Shown: positions 8,278 through 15,711, counted from the first letter of the stretch. The stretch is DNA of 64,000 nucleotides from Streptomyces sp. 35G-GA-8 (GCF_023534745.1 NZ_JAMHJQ010000004.1:447608-511607), one strand, 5' to 3'. Made by a program: numbers and translations. The notes: generated by a model not told the origin, from the letters alone.

Positions 8278-9315
8278 TCAGCGTTCTGCCTCGGGCGTCG
8301 TTCCATTTGTGAGGGTACTGCGTTCGTCGAGGTCACGGAGTGGATCGAAACCCCGTCGCTCGTTTGCGATTCTGCGCACGTCCCGAGCTTCCGACAGCCG
8401 CCCGGACCGCCCCGTCCTCCGCTCCAGGCGTTCGTACATCCTCACCGCCGAATCGGCATTGTCGAAGGCAGCAAGCGAGTACCCATCCTCCAACGCGCTC
8501 TGCGCGCCCGCCAGTCTTTGGTTTGCTCGGACTTCCAACAGGGTGAGCCCAGTGAGCGGATCGCGGGCAAAGTCATCCGTATCTTCGTGGCCACTTCGCA
8601 GGGAAGGAACCGCATCCGGTCTCACGAATGCTGCGGCGCTGGGACTGGCTGTAGCAGCCGTTTGGTCAATCACAGTGACACGCATGGCCTCTTCCAGCCG
8701 ATTTAGCAGGGCTGTCGACAGAGCGCCGCGAGCTGCGTCAGCCTGCTCCAGAGTCCTTCTCAGATCTTCTGCTTCAGCCTCGCTGAAGGGCCTGCCCGGG
8801 ATCACCGCCGCACGGACGAGGCTGGTGGCGTGTTTGAGCGCAGCGGTCAGTACCCGCAACCGCTGACCTTCCAGAGTCGGATCTGTAGGTCGTAGTGGAA
8901 ATCCGTAGTTGGACTGAGGAATCCAGGCGCCGTCATGCAAAACGTGATCCAGAGCGGCCTGTGCGTCATTCTGGGCACTCGCCACCGCGATGTCGAAGTC
9001 GTCGATGCTCAGGGACCGACCCAGTTCAAGGTCCTGGATAGCCCGAGCCAGGAGATCAGACCAATCGCGAAAAGTAGCCCGCACGCCGATGATGCGGTTA
9101 ATCTCAGCCTCCCTGCGAGTCTGTGCCTCGCGAGCGGCAGCCTCCACGCGTTCAGCATCTCGCCGAACAGCAGACGCTGTTCTCTCCTGCTCAGCACGCT
9201 GCTCTGTCTCTTCCCGGGCGCGGCGCTGAATCTGCAACGGCCCCCAAAAGGCCGCCGCACTGGTAACCAGCGCGCCTCCCAATGCGCCGAGCAAGCCGTA
9301 TATAGCCTCCGACAC
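8278..9315 (-). CDS. Membrane-anchored coiled-coil protein, unknown (prophage cargo)
   Basis: 345 aa from a GTG preceded by GGGGGGAA. A short N-terminal TM segment (IYGLLGALGGALVTSAAAFWG) is followed by a strongly charged helix (residues ~28-70, Arg/Glu-rich) of coiled-coil type, then a helical body with no catalytic motif (FRDWSDLLARAIQDLELG) and a C-terminal repeat-like helical region. It is transcribed opposite to its plus-strand neighbours and lies between a terminator and a DUF6233 gene, a position typical of lysogeny-expressed cargo. Could act at the membrane in superinfection exclusion, but nothing in the sequence proves it. Confidence 0.75.
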   Translation of the reverse strand: MSEAIYGLLGALGGALVTSAAAFWGPLQIQRRAREETEQRAEQERTASAVRRDAERVEAAAREAQTRREAEINRIIGVRATFRDWSDLLARAIQDLELGRSLSIDDFDIAVASAQNDAQAALDHVLHDGAWIPQSNYGFPLRPTDPTLEGQRLRVLTAALKHATSLVRAAVIPGRPFSEAEAEDLRRTLEQADAARGALSTALLNRLEEAMRVTVIDQTAATASPSAAAFVRPDAVPSLRSGHEDTDDFARDPLTGLTLLEVRANQRLAGAQSALEDGYSLAAFDNADSAVRMYERLERRTGRSGRLSEARDVRRIANERRGFDPLRDLDERSTLTNGTTPEAER

Positions 9316-9414
9316 GTTCGTTCCCCCCGTCCCCGAGCTGCCGTCAGACGTACGCCGTCGCACTGCGAGAGGTCACTTACCCGCGAGACGGAACAGCAGA
9401 ACTCGGAGCAGCGC

Positions 9415-9738
9415 CTAGTCCAGCACGCCGAGGCTCGTGTCTGGCCGGCACACATCGCATGCCTGGCCCTGCCCAGCAAACATCGCGGCTGCCTGTTGTC
9501 GGGTGATCGATTGCGCTCGCTTTCCCGGCACCCAGCAGGATCCGACGTGCAACGTGTCCACGGGTCTGGCTCCGATCCCCTGCTCGACTACCCACTCCAG
9601 TGGTGGTGACGGTCGTTCGACGGCAGCCTCGGCGGCGCGGCCCTCTTCGACGGCGATCCAGCGCCGCGTGCGTTCCAGGTTTTGGAGCTGGACCTTCTCC
9701 AGGAAGCGGAGAGCTTCCAGACGCGACGATTCGTTCAT
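9415..9738 (-). CDS. DUF6233 family protein
   Basis: 107 aa. The end matches the DUF6233 pattern: WVVEQGIGARPVDTLHVG, a Trp-x-Pro-Gly-Lys-Arg segment, then ACDVCRPDTSLGVLD. The start is taken at the ATG giving MNESSRLEALRFLEKV; no clear ribosome site is seen, and the frame remains open upstream. Family members are abundant in Streptomyces chromosomes and mobile elements; function unknown. Confidence 0.8.
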   Translation of the reverse strand: MNESSRLEALRFLEKVQLQNLERTRRWIAVEEGRAAEAAVERPSPPLEWVVEQGIGARPVDTLHVGSCWVPGKRAQSITRQQAAAMFAGQGQACDVCRPDTSLGVLD

Positions 9739-9876
9739 GCGTTCGAGTCTAAGTGGGGCGACACGCGCCTCGACATCCACCCGCCAGGCTGCCCGGTCGA
9801 CTACCGTGATGGCCACGACGCGGGTACGACTCCCGGCGCCGCAAGGCGCAGCCGAACTGCGACACCGAACGCGACG

Positions 9877-9915
9877 AGCCCCCGACCTCAAGCAACGAGG
9901 CGGGGGCTCTGTTTT
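9877..9915 (+). terminator. Intrinsic terminator pointing rightwards
   Basis: AGCCCCCG / CGGGGGCT stem with an inner CCTC/GAGG extension and 7-base loop, followed by a five-T run at 9911-9915. The T run is on the plus strand although both flanking genes are on minus, so it would stop transcription running against them. Confidence 0.65.
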
Positions 9916-9924
9916 TGCGTGCGG

Positions 9925-10272
9925 CTACGGCCGCCACTCCTCGCGGTAGTCCGAGTGGTCGGCGTACACGGTTGCGATGCGCTGGCAGACCTCCCGCAGG
10001 GTCTCGGTGTGCCCCTTCCAGTACGCGGCCTGGTCGGTTGCGGCGGGCGCTCCCAGGGCGATGTCGTACTCGTCGACGGTGGTGCGGTGCGCCTCGATCT
10101 CGCGCAGCACCCGCGCCGGACGATGGGCCATGATGTGGCGCTCATCCGCCGCCATCTCCGTGTCGAAGCACTCGATGCGAGTGAAGACCGCGCTCAGGTC
10201 AGGGTCAGCCTCCCGTGCAGTCCGCTCGCCCTCGTCGAGCCGAGCCCGCAGAAAGGCCAGCAGCTCATCCAC
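9925..10272 (-). CDS. DUF6221 family protein
   Basis: 115 aa. Starts MDELLAFLRARLDEGE and ends with TLREVCQRIATVYADHSDY, both characteristic of DUF6221, a helical family restricted mainly to Streptomyces and often found in mobile elements. Overlaps the upstream HTH gene by 8 bases, so the two are probably cotranslated. Function unknown. Confidence 0.85.
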   Translation of the reverse strand: MDELLAFLRARLDEGERTAREADPDLSAVFTRIECFDTEMAADERHIMAHRPARVLREIEAHRTTVDEYDIALGAPAATDQAAYWKGHTETLREVCQRIATVYADHSDYREEWRP

Positions 10273-10564
10273 CGTCCGGCTCCTTCTTCAAGGGCCGCTT
10301 GCTCCCGCGCAGCCCCGCGCCGATCTGCTGCGCCCGCGTGGGATGAATGCCGCCGAGGATCTCGGCGATCTCCTTCCACGTCTTGCCCTGCGCCTTGAGC
10401 GCCTGAACGCGCTGCTGCCGAATCTCACGCAGCCGAGAGTGGAGATCGGGCCAATCGTTCAGGACCTGAGTCACGGCGCTTGCGCACGCCGCGTCGTCTT
10501 TGATGCCCTCCAGCGCCGCGATGGCTTCCAAGAGCCTCTGCACCTCCTCGGGTTGGTCTTCCAC
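10265..10564 (-). CDS. Small HTH (sigma-region-4-like) regulator
   Basis: 99 aa from a GTG with AAGGGAG upstream. The C-terminal half RVQALKAQGKTWKEIAEILG followed by HPTRAQQIGAGLRG reads as a helix-turn-helix like sigma region 4. It lies right next to the paired palindromes at 10607-10644 and divergent to the spread-like operon, so it is a natural candidate to bind them. That link is inference. Confidence 0.65.
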   Translation of the reverse strand: MEDQPEEVQRLLEAIAALEGIKDDAACASAVTQVLNDWPDLHSRLREIRQQRVQALKAQGKTWKEIAEILGGIHPTRAQQIGAGLRGSKRPLKKEPDGG

Positions 10565-10606
10565 TCCCGCTCCCTTCGACTGCGGGGCGCGGCCAAGCAC
10601 CACGAT

Positions 10607-10644
10607 AGACCCTAGGGTCTTGCAATGAACAGACCCTAGGGTCT
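10607..10644. promoter_or_regulatory. Two identical 14-bp palindromic operators
   Basis: AGACCCTAGGGTCT occurs at 10607-10620 and 10631-10644, perfectly palindromic, centres 24 bp apart, in the divergent promoter between the minus-strand HTH gene and the plus-strand operon. Regulator unknown; the adjacent HTH protein is a candidate. Confidence 0.75.
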
Positions 10645-10691
10645 AGCTTGGTTGAACGAGGCCGGCTCCCTGGTCTCGTGCCCAATGGAAC

Positions 10692-10725
10692 GGCCCCGGC
10701 CGGAGCTGCGAACTCCGCCGGGGCC
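10692..10725 (+). promoter_or_regulatory. Leader hairpin, possible attenuator
   Basis: GGCCCCGGCCGGAG and CTCCGCCGGGGCC pair with one bulge and a 7-base loop, between the operators and the first gene at 10760. Could reduce readthrough into the operon. Confidence 0.4.
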
Positions 10726-10759
10726 AGCCATCCACCTGCATCACCAGGAGGAATGACCT

Positions 10760-11077
10760 ATGGCTGATCGTATCCACCCCACCCAGCAGGACGAAGGGCT
10801 GCGCCGCGCCCTGGCCACACCCAGCTACGCCGCGCAGCTGCTCACCGCGCTTGCTGACCGGCTCGACGACAGCCGGCCGACCGCCACGTTCACCCACCGC
10901 ATCCTCGCCCTCGCCCTCGCTATCGCCGCGGCCAGCACCCTCGGCCCGCTCCCCGCCGCTGTGCAGGGCGACGCCGCCACCCGCGCGCTGGCCGCCCTGC
11001 CGCAGATCGACCGCGGTGCGTGGACCACCTGCGGCGAGTACGCGCTCCGCCTCCGCGCCGCTGCGAAGGAGCTGTGA
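10760..11077 (+). CDS. First gene of spread-like operon, small protein
   Basis: 105 aa with an excellent AGGAGGA site. Helical N-terminus, a hydrophobic segment (RILALALAIAAASTLGPLP) near residues 48-66, and a C-terminal CGEYALRLRAAAKEL helix. No family name known to me; small proteins of this type precede the DUF2637 gene in Streptomyces mobile elements. Overlaps the next gene by TGATG. Confidence 0.6.
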   Translation: MADRIHPTQQDEGLRRALATPSYAAQLLTALADRLDDSRPTATFTHRILALALAIAAASTLGPLPAAVQGDAATRALAALPQIDRGAWTTCGEYALRLRAAAKEL

Positions 11078-11340
11078 TGGACGCCGCGGCCCTCGACATC
11101 GTGCTCCGTGCCACCGCCGACCGGCTCACCGTCATGAGCCCGGCCACCGCCATCAGCGTGGGCGCCCTCCAGTCCGAGGTGCAGCTCAGCGTCTGGGACT
11201 GGCACGGGATCTACAACGACGCTGCGGTCGGCCGCGACATCACCGACACGCTCGCCGCCGTCGCAGAGCTGCCGCTCACCGGATCCCGCGGCGCGTACGC
11301 GGAGCGTCTGCGTGAGCAACTCGGGGCGGTGACCCGCTGA
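11077..11340 (+). CDS. Small protein of spread-like operon
   Basis: 87 aa, ATG overlapping the previous stop by one base. Amphipathic helices (DIVLRATADRLTVMSP), a WDWHGIYND motif and a C-terminal YAERLREQLGAV helix that resembles the C-terminus of the preceding protein, hinting at distant relatedness. Function unknown. Confidence 0.55.
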   Translation: MDAAALDIVLRATADRLTVMSPATAISVGALQSEVQLSVWDWHGIYNDAAVGRDITDTLAAVAELPLTGSRGAYAERLREQLGAVTR

Positions 11341-11492
11341 TGGGCAAGCCGAAAGGCGTCAGCGACAAGGACGCCGCCGCCGCGTACAAGCGGGGCCTGG
11401 ACGCTGCCCGCGCCGAGGCCGAGCGTCGCCGCACTTCTGCCAAGGCTGACGCGGACACCCGCGCCGCCGGCAGCAACACCGCCGCCCGCTGA
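11340..11492 (+). CDS. 50-aa basic/alanine-rich peptide
   Basis: ATG overlaps the preceding stop (TGATG). The peptide is Lys/Arg/Ala-rich with no hydrophobic segment and could bind nucleic acid. Supported by coupling and GC-rich third positions only. Confidence 0.45.
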   Translation: MGKPKGVSDKDAAAAYKRGLDAARAEAERRRTSAKADADTRAAGSNTAAR

Positions 11493-11567
11493 CCCCACCC
11501 CCTGACCGGCCGGGTCGCGCGTGCCACACCAACCGCGCGGCCCGGCCCCACCATGGAGACACCCACC

Positions 11568-12584
11568 GTGAAGACGCGCACCGTCACCCGGTACCGCGAA
11601 GTCCCGCACACCGAAATCGGCGAGACACGAACCATCACCGAGCCCTACCCCGTCGAGATCCCCGTGCCCCCACGCGACTGGGACCACATCGTCCTCACCG
11701 CCGCCACCGCGGTCGCGATCGCCTTCACCGGTGTATCCGTCGCCTGGTCCACCGTGTCCGCCGGGGCGCTCCTCTCCCTCACCGCCTCCCCCCTCGTCGC
11801 CTACCCTGCGGCCGGCGCCTACGACGCCGCATGGCTCACCTGCATGGCACTGGAATGGCTGTCCAGGTACGACCCCGACCGCGCCCGCGGACCGCGCATC
11901 GCCGGATACGTCTTCCTCCTGATCGCCATGGCCGTGATCTGCGTGCACGGCGCGATGGCCTCGGACCTCATCGTCGGCATCGCCGGATCGGTCATCTCCG
12001 CCATCGCGAAAATCCTGTGGGCCCTGGTCCTCCGGCACACTGCTCAGCCCCTGCCGTACCGGACCCAGGCCCTGCTGAACGTTCTCCGCGGCGAGGCCGG
12101 CGCGGAGCTGGCTCTCGCGGCGCAGCGGCGGCAGCTGGTACGCGTCCGCGGGCAGCACGCGGCGATGATCGCAGCCGCTCAGCTCGCCGACCCCGTGCCG
12201 GTTGTGTTCGCCGAGCGGGACACCGTGGGACAGGCCCGGGACAGTGTCCGCGCTGTCCAGGCTGTCCTGTCCACTGTCCCCGGGCTGTCCGCCGACGAGG
12301 TCGTTGAGCACCTCACCCGGCTCGGAGTTCCGTACGACGAGGACACCGTCCGCGCTGCTGTGGATGCCGAGCGGGACAGTAAGGACAGCGGCTCAGCGCC
12401 GACATTGCGCGGGGTTCCGCCCACGATCACGGACACGATCCGGCAGTCCATGGACAACGGGATCGAGGACGACGCGGCGATCCTCGCTGTCGTCCGGACA
12501 GTCCACGGACAGGCCGTCCTCCCGTCCACCGTGACCCGGATCGTCAACCGCGAGCGCGCCGCCCGCGCCCGCAAGGAGGCGTGA
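11568..12584 (+). CDS. DUF2637-like membrane protein (Spd-type)
   Basis: 338 aa. GTG 11568 is preferred because GGAGAC sits at correct distance; ATG 11553 is in frame. Residues ~40-150 contain about four TM helices (HIVLTAATAVAIAFTGVSVA, VIGIAGSVISAIAK-like segments) matching the DUF2637 membrane domain of Streptomyces spread proteins. The C-terminal ~130 residues are soluble and look like two winged-helix-type units (SADEVVEHLTRLGVPYDEDT; DDAAILAVVRTVHGQAVLP). The coding DNA contains an extraordinary density of GGACA/TGTCC pentamers (12218-12511). Family assignment is moderate. Confidence 0.65.
   Translation: MKTRTVTRYREVPHTEIGETRTITEPYPVEIPVPPRDWDHIVLTAATAVAIAFTGVSVAWSTVSAGALLSLTASPLVAYPAAGAYDAAWLTCMALEWLSRYDPDRARGPRIAGYVFLLIAMAVICVHGAMASDLIVGIAGSVISAIAKILWALVLRHTAQPLPYRTQALLNVLRGEAGAELALAAQRRQLVRVRGQHAAMIAAAQLADPVPVVFAERDTVGQARDSVRAVQAVLSTVPGLSADEVVEHLTRLGVPYDEDTVRAAVDAERDSKDSGSAPTLRGVPPTITDTIRQSMDNGIEDDAAILAVVRTVHGQAVLPSTVTRIVNRERAARARKEA
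12218..12511. repeat. GGACA/TGTCC pentamer array inside the DUF2637-like gene
   Basis: By eye, 16 copies of GGACA or its complement TGTCC begin at 12218, 12228, 12239, 12245, 12254, 12263, 12268, 12275, 12286, 12341, 12374, 12383, 12431, 12452, 12496 and 12507. Nine fall within 73 bases. Candidate DNA-recognition array. Confidence 0.65.
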
Positions 12585-13354
12585 TGAGCGCCGAGCCCGA
12601 CGAGAACGAGCGCCGTATCGCGCAGCAGCTGCGACAGCGAATCGACGGCCCGACCGCCGATCAGGCCGAGTCTGGCGAACCGGCCGATGCCGCGCCGCCC
12701 CCGCCCGGCTACGCCCCCGACATCAAGCCGACGGAAGAGGACTGGGTCGACAGGGCCGTTGCCCAGTCTCGGGACCGTGTCGTCATTCCGACCCGGGTAA
12801 TCCCGGCCGGCGCGCCCCTGCCCGACCGGCCGCCCGAGCCCGACGACATTCCGCCCTGGCGCCCGCAGCCCGCAGCAACACCCCCTGCGCCTCCAGCGGT
12901 CCCTCCGGCCAGCGACCCGTGGCACGGGCCAGGCGCCAGCCCCCCGCCGTACGGGCCGATCGAAGTCCGCGTCACCTTCGCCCCCATGGCCCTCCCGCCC
13001 GAACCGACCCGGCGCGAGCGACTGTGGGCGTGGCTCCGCACGTACGCCACCCCGCTCCAGGCAGTCACCGGGCTCGTCCTGGCGGTCGCGCCGATCCTGC
13101 CCCGCGGCTACTCCTGCGCCGGGACCTGGTACTACACCGTCGGCCAGGCCCGTGAGTTCGGCACTGGCTGGGGCTACGCCATAGGCGGAGGCGCCCTCTT
13201 CCTCGGCGGATACGCCCTGGTCAGGAAGCGCGAACAGCGCCGCGACGGATCCAGCTTCCTGCGGGTGTTCTTCCTCGCCACCACATTCGTCGGCGCGTTC
13301 GGCGCCATCGACCCGTACGACCCCGTCACCTGGATCACCGGAGTCACCCCATGA
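12584..13354 (+). CDS. Proline-rich membrane protein of spread-like operon
   Basis: 256 aa. ATG 12584 is chosen because AAGGAGG lies 5 bases upstream; GTG 12581 is too close. Acidic N-terminus, long Pro-rich linker (residues ~75-140), then three TM helices (AVTGLVLAVAPILP, GWGYAIGGGALFLGGYAL, FLRVFFLATTFVGAFGAID). Overlaps the next gene by ATGA. Looks like a channel or scaffold subunit; function inferred only from context. Confidence 0.6.
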   Translation: MSAEPDENERRIAQQLRQRIDGPTADQAESGEPADAAPPPPGYAPDIKPTEEDWVDRAVAQSRDRVVIPTRVIPAGAPLPDRPPEPDDIPPWRPQPAATPPAPPAVPPASDPWHGPGASPPPYGPIEVRVTFAPMALPPEPTRRERLWAWLRTYATPLQAVTGLVLAVAPILPRGYSCAGTWYYTVGQAREFGTGWGYAIGGGALFLGGYALVRKREQRRDGSSFLRVFFLATTFVGAFGAIDPYDPVTWITGVTP

Positions 13355-13851
13355 TCGGCACCACCCTCGCGGGCGCCACCATCGCCGTCGCGATCCTCTT
13401 CCTCAGCATGCGCAAGTGGTGGACCGGCGGCCGGGCGCTGAAAGATCTGGTCCCCACCGTGCAGGGCCTCATCACCGGCGCGATGAGCACCGTGTGCGTC
13501 GGCGGCCTCGCCGGGTGGTTGTCCGGCTGCACCCGTCAGGCCGTCAACTTCGGCGGCGGCACCGCCGTGTCCGGCACCACCGGAACGGTCTCCAGCGGCC
13601 CCATCGCCACCGGCTCCATGGGCGCACTCAGCGAAGAGGGCGGCGTCGTCGTCTTCCTGCTGTTCGTCGCCACGATCGCCGCGTACAAGGCGTTCAACAA
13701 GGAGGAGAAGGGCCGCCTGACCGGCGCCATCGTCGCGGGCAGCATCTTGTGCGCGACCGCTGGCGTGGCTGGCGCGCTCGACAGCCTGCCCGGCATCGCC
13801 AACGGCCTCGGCGCCGCCGGCGTGTCCCTGTTCGAGGGACAGGGCCTGTGA
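13351..13851 (+). CDS. Multi-pass small membrane protein of spread-like operon
   Basis: 166 aa, ATGA overlap with the previous gene. Three to four hydrophobic segments (TLAGATIAVAILFLSM, GGVVVFLLFVATIAAY, IVAGSILCATAGVAG) separated by Gly/Ser/Thr-rich loops. No family recognised. Probably assembles with the neighbouring membrane proteins. Confidence 0.6.
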   Translation: MIGTTLAGATIAVAILFLSMRKWWTGGRALKDLVPTVQGLITGAMSTVCVGGLAGWLSGCTRQAVNFGGGTAVSGTTGTVSSGPIATGSMGALSEEGGVVVFLLFVATIAAYKAFNKEEKGRLTGAIVAGSILCATAGVAGALDSLPGIANGLGAAGVSLFEGQGL

Positions 13852-14465
13852 GCAATCCCCTTCAGCGCCTCGCCGCCCGCCTGTGGGACGGCTCTCTCAT
13901 CCGCGCCCGCCAGCTCGGCGCCCGCGTCGCCGCGTGGATCCGGGCCGGCCGCCGCGACGACCTCACCGGCCTCGCAGCCGTCCTCGGCGTCTGGCTCCGC
14001 GTGCTGCTCGCCCTCCTCGGCGGATACCTGCTGTGGCGCCTGATCCGCGCCGTCCCCGGGCTGCTGTGGCTCATCGTCCCCGTGTGGTGCTGGTCCGCCG
14101 TACGCGCCGCCCCGCCCGACGACGACGCGGACGGCGAGAAGGAAGAGCCGAAGAACGCAGCCCCCGGGGACCCCGAGTTGCCCGATGCGAGGAGCGTCGT
14201 CGTCGCCCTGCTCCTGGAGGTCTGCGGCGACCGCGACGCGGTCCACCTCAGCGAAGTCCTCCGGCACCTCCAGGCGCAGGGCCAGGCGAAGGGGCAGTCC
14301 GTCAGCGACCTGAAGACCCGTCTGGAGGCCCTGGACATCCCCGTCGCACTCAAGGTCAAAGCGGGCGGCAAGTCGCCCACCCGAGGCGTCCGCAAGAGCG
14401 CCCTCCTGGCCCTCTCCCCGCAGACAGCCCCCGAGGCGTCTACCGCCCCGTCTACCGCCGCCTGA
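13848..14465 (+). CDS. Membrane protein with C-terminal winged-helix-like domain
   Basis: 205 aa, GTGA overlap. Amphipathic start, TM helices around residues 45-90 (VWLRVLLALLGGYLLWRLI; LLWLIVPVWCWSAV), an acidic linker, then a C-terminal ~75-residue domain (DAVHLSEVLRHLQAQGQAKG, ALDIPVALKVKAGG) resembling the winged-helix ends of Streptomyces plasmid/AICE proteins. The end of the gene overlaps the first two TCTACC iterons, which it might bind. No FtsK-type ATPase motif is present. Confidence 0.6.
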   Translation: MSNPLQRLAARLWDGSLIRARQLGARVAAWIRAGRRDDLTGLAAVLGVWLRVLLALLGGYLLWRLIRAVPGLLWLIVPVWCWSAVRAAPPDDDADGEKEEPKNAAPGDPELPDARSVVVALLLEVCGDRDAVHLSEVLRHLQAQGQAKGQSVSDLKTRLEALDIPVALKVKAGGKSPTRGVRKSALLALSPQTAPEASTAPSTAA

Positions 14466-14536
14466 CCTGCACGTCTACCGCGCTGTCTACCGGCATCTAC
14501 CCCTGATCTACCGGCGGATCTACCGCCGGTCTACCC
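14439..14536. repeat. Eight TCTACC iterons at near-helical spacing
   Basis: TCTACC starts at 14439, 14451, 14474, 14486, 14496, 14507, 14519 and 14530; six copies extend to TCTACCG. Spacings are 12, 23, 12, 10, 11, 12 and 11, close to one or two helix turns, so all copies face the same side of the DNA. Overlaps the end of the upstream gene and fills the intergenic gap. Candidate clt/TRS-like or partition-like site. Confidence 0.75.
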
Positions 14537-14554
14537 CAACCGGAAGAGGCACCC

Positions 14555-14722
14555 ATGAACAGCGACCGCGAGTACTACGACTCCCGCGCCAAGGACATCC
14601 TCACCGCACGTGGCCAGGGCGACATCACTGGGGCCGCCGAGGTGGCGGCCCAAGTCCTCGTGGAAGAGGGCCCGGACGGCGTCGCTGCCCTCACCGAGGC
14701 GATCCAGCGAGCGCAGGACTAA
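14555..14722 (+). CDS. Small acidic protein after the iterons
   Basis: 55 aa, ATG with GGAAGAGG upstream. Helical and acidic (ITGAAEVAAQVLVEEGPDGV). First gene after the iteron array. No family recognised. Confidence 0.5.
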   Translation: MNSDREYYDSRAKDILTARGQGDITGAAEVAAQVLVEEGPDGVAALTEAIQRAQD

Positions 14723-14766
14723 CCCATGAGCCGGGACAGCCCCGGACACGAGAGATCGGACACGAG

Positions 14767-14940
14767 ATGGACGAGATGACGAACGCCGACGTCTTCACCG
14801 CCGACGAGTTGCACGAGATGGACCAAGCCGACGAGTACCGGCTCGACGCGGAGGACGACGCCCGCAACGCCGTCGTCGAGGCCGAAGAAGCCGACGACAG
14901 CGAACCGTGGCCCGGTATCGCAGACGGCGAAGAGCGCTGA
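14767..14940 (+). CDS. Small very acidic protein
   Basis: 57 aa, very rich in Asp and Glu (DELHEMDQADEYRLDAEDDA). An in-frame ATG at 14776 is an alternative start. May mimic DNA or bind basic proteins; nothing further can be said. Confidence 0.4.
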   Translation: MDEMTNADVFTADELHEMDQADEYRLDAEDDARNAVVEAEEADDSEPWPGIADGEER

Positions 14941-15030
14941 CCCACCTACGTGCCCCGGGGCGGCCGACAGCTGCCAGGCATCCCGGCCGCCCCGAACCCC
15001 TATCCCGTACACGAGACAGGAACCCGCATC

Positions 15031-15171
15031 ATGCCACTCCGGCGCACCATGCCCATGGCCCCCGGCACCCGGCCGGACCCGAAGCAGCAGACCACCTACC
15101 AAGCATCGCGTGGCGGCTGGGTCAAAGCACCAGAAAAGCCCACCCCAGGAACACCGAAGACAGGACGATAG
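15031..15171 (+). CDS. Small basic protein
   Basis: 46 aa, Pro/Lys/Arg-rich, ATG 15031 with a weak ACAGGAA site. Lies four bases before the next gene. A hairpin (14957-14993) precedes it. Confidence 0.35.
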   Translation: MPLRRTMPMAPGTRPDPKQQTTYQASRGGWVKAPEKPTPGTPKTGR

Positions 15172-15175
15172 AACA

Positions 15176-15562
15176 ATGACCGACCGAACCCCTGCTCAGC
15201 TCGCTGGCGACGCGGCCGAAGCGATCCGCCTGCTCACGCACGCAACGGGCCCCCGACCCGGCCCGGCCTGGGAGAACCCCGACGACGCCTACGAGGTGAT
15301 CCGCAGCCTGGCCGCAAGCGCCTTCGGCCTCATTCAGCCCCTCGAACAGGTCTCTCACCTGCTGTACGACCTCCAATCCGCCGGGCGGATCGTCAGCACG
15401 GACGGAAAGCAGGAGACTGAGAGCCAAGTCCTCAGCACCCGAAGCGCCTTGCGCCAGGCCCGAGTCCACGCCGAGTCCCTCGGGGGGAGTCTGCGAGACG
15501 CGCTCACAGCCGCCGGCGCTCTTGCCCTGGCTGAAACGGAGACCGACCGCCCGCGCATCTGA
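15176..15562 (+). CDS. Helical protein of mobile-element type, unknown
   Basis: 128 aa. Continuous alpha-helical character (IRSLAASAFGLIQPLEQVSH; STRSALRQARVHAESLGGSL). Similar proteins occur in Streptomyces plasmid and AICE accessory regions. Closes the spread-like operon and is followed by an inverted repeat (15570-15592). Confidence 0.55.
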   Translation: MTDRTPAQLAGDAAEAIRLLTHATGPRPGPAWENPDDAYEVIRSLAASAFGLIQPLEQVSHLLYDLQSAGRIVSTDGKQETESQVLSTRSALRQARVHAESLGGSLRDALTAAGALALAETETDRPRI

Positions 15563-15569
15563 CCCCGCT

Positions 15570-15592
15570 GTCAGCCCGCGCCATAGGCTGAC
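15570..15592 (+). terminator. Weak hairpin after the operon
   Basis: GTCAGCC / GGCTGAC, 7 bp, loop of 9. A second GC-rich inverted repeat lies near 15645-15660. Possible end of the operon transcript. Confidence 0.35.
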
Positions 15593-15711
15593 GTCATCTC
15601 ATCCGCGCATCTGGCTGCTGCGCCGCTTGGACCGAGCCCTCGCCGTCCCCCGTCGGCGGGGGCTCACCCATACTCGCCCTCACCCGGCGCTCCCTATGCC
15701 ACCATGGCGCT

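Noticed and set aside
13848-14465. TraB/FtsK-type DNA translocase
   Set aside because: No Walker A or B motif; the protein is a small TM protein with a winged-helix-like end.
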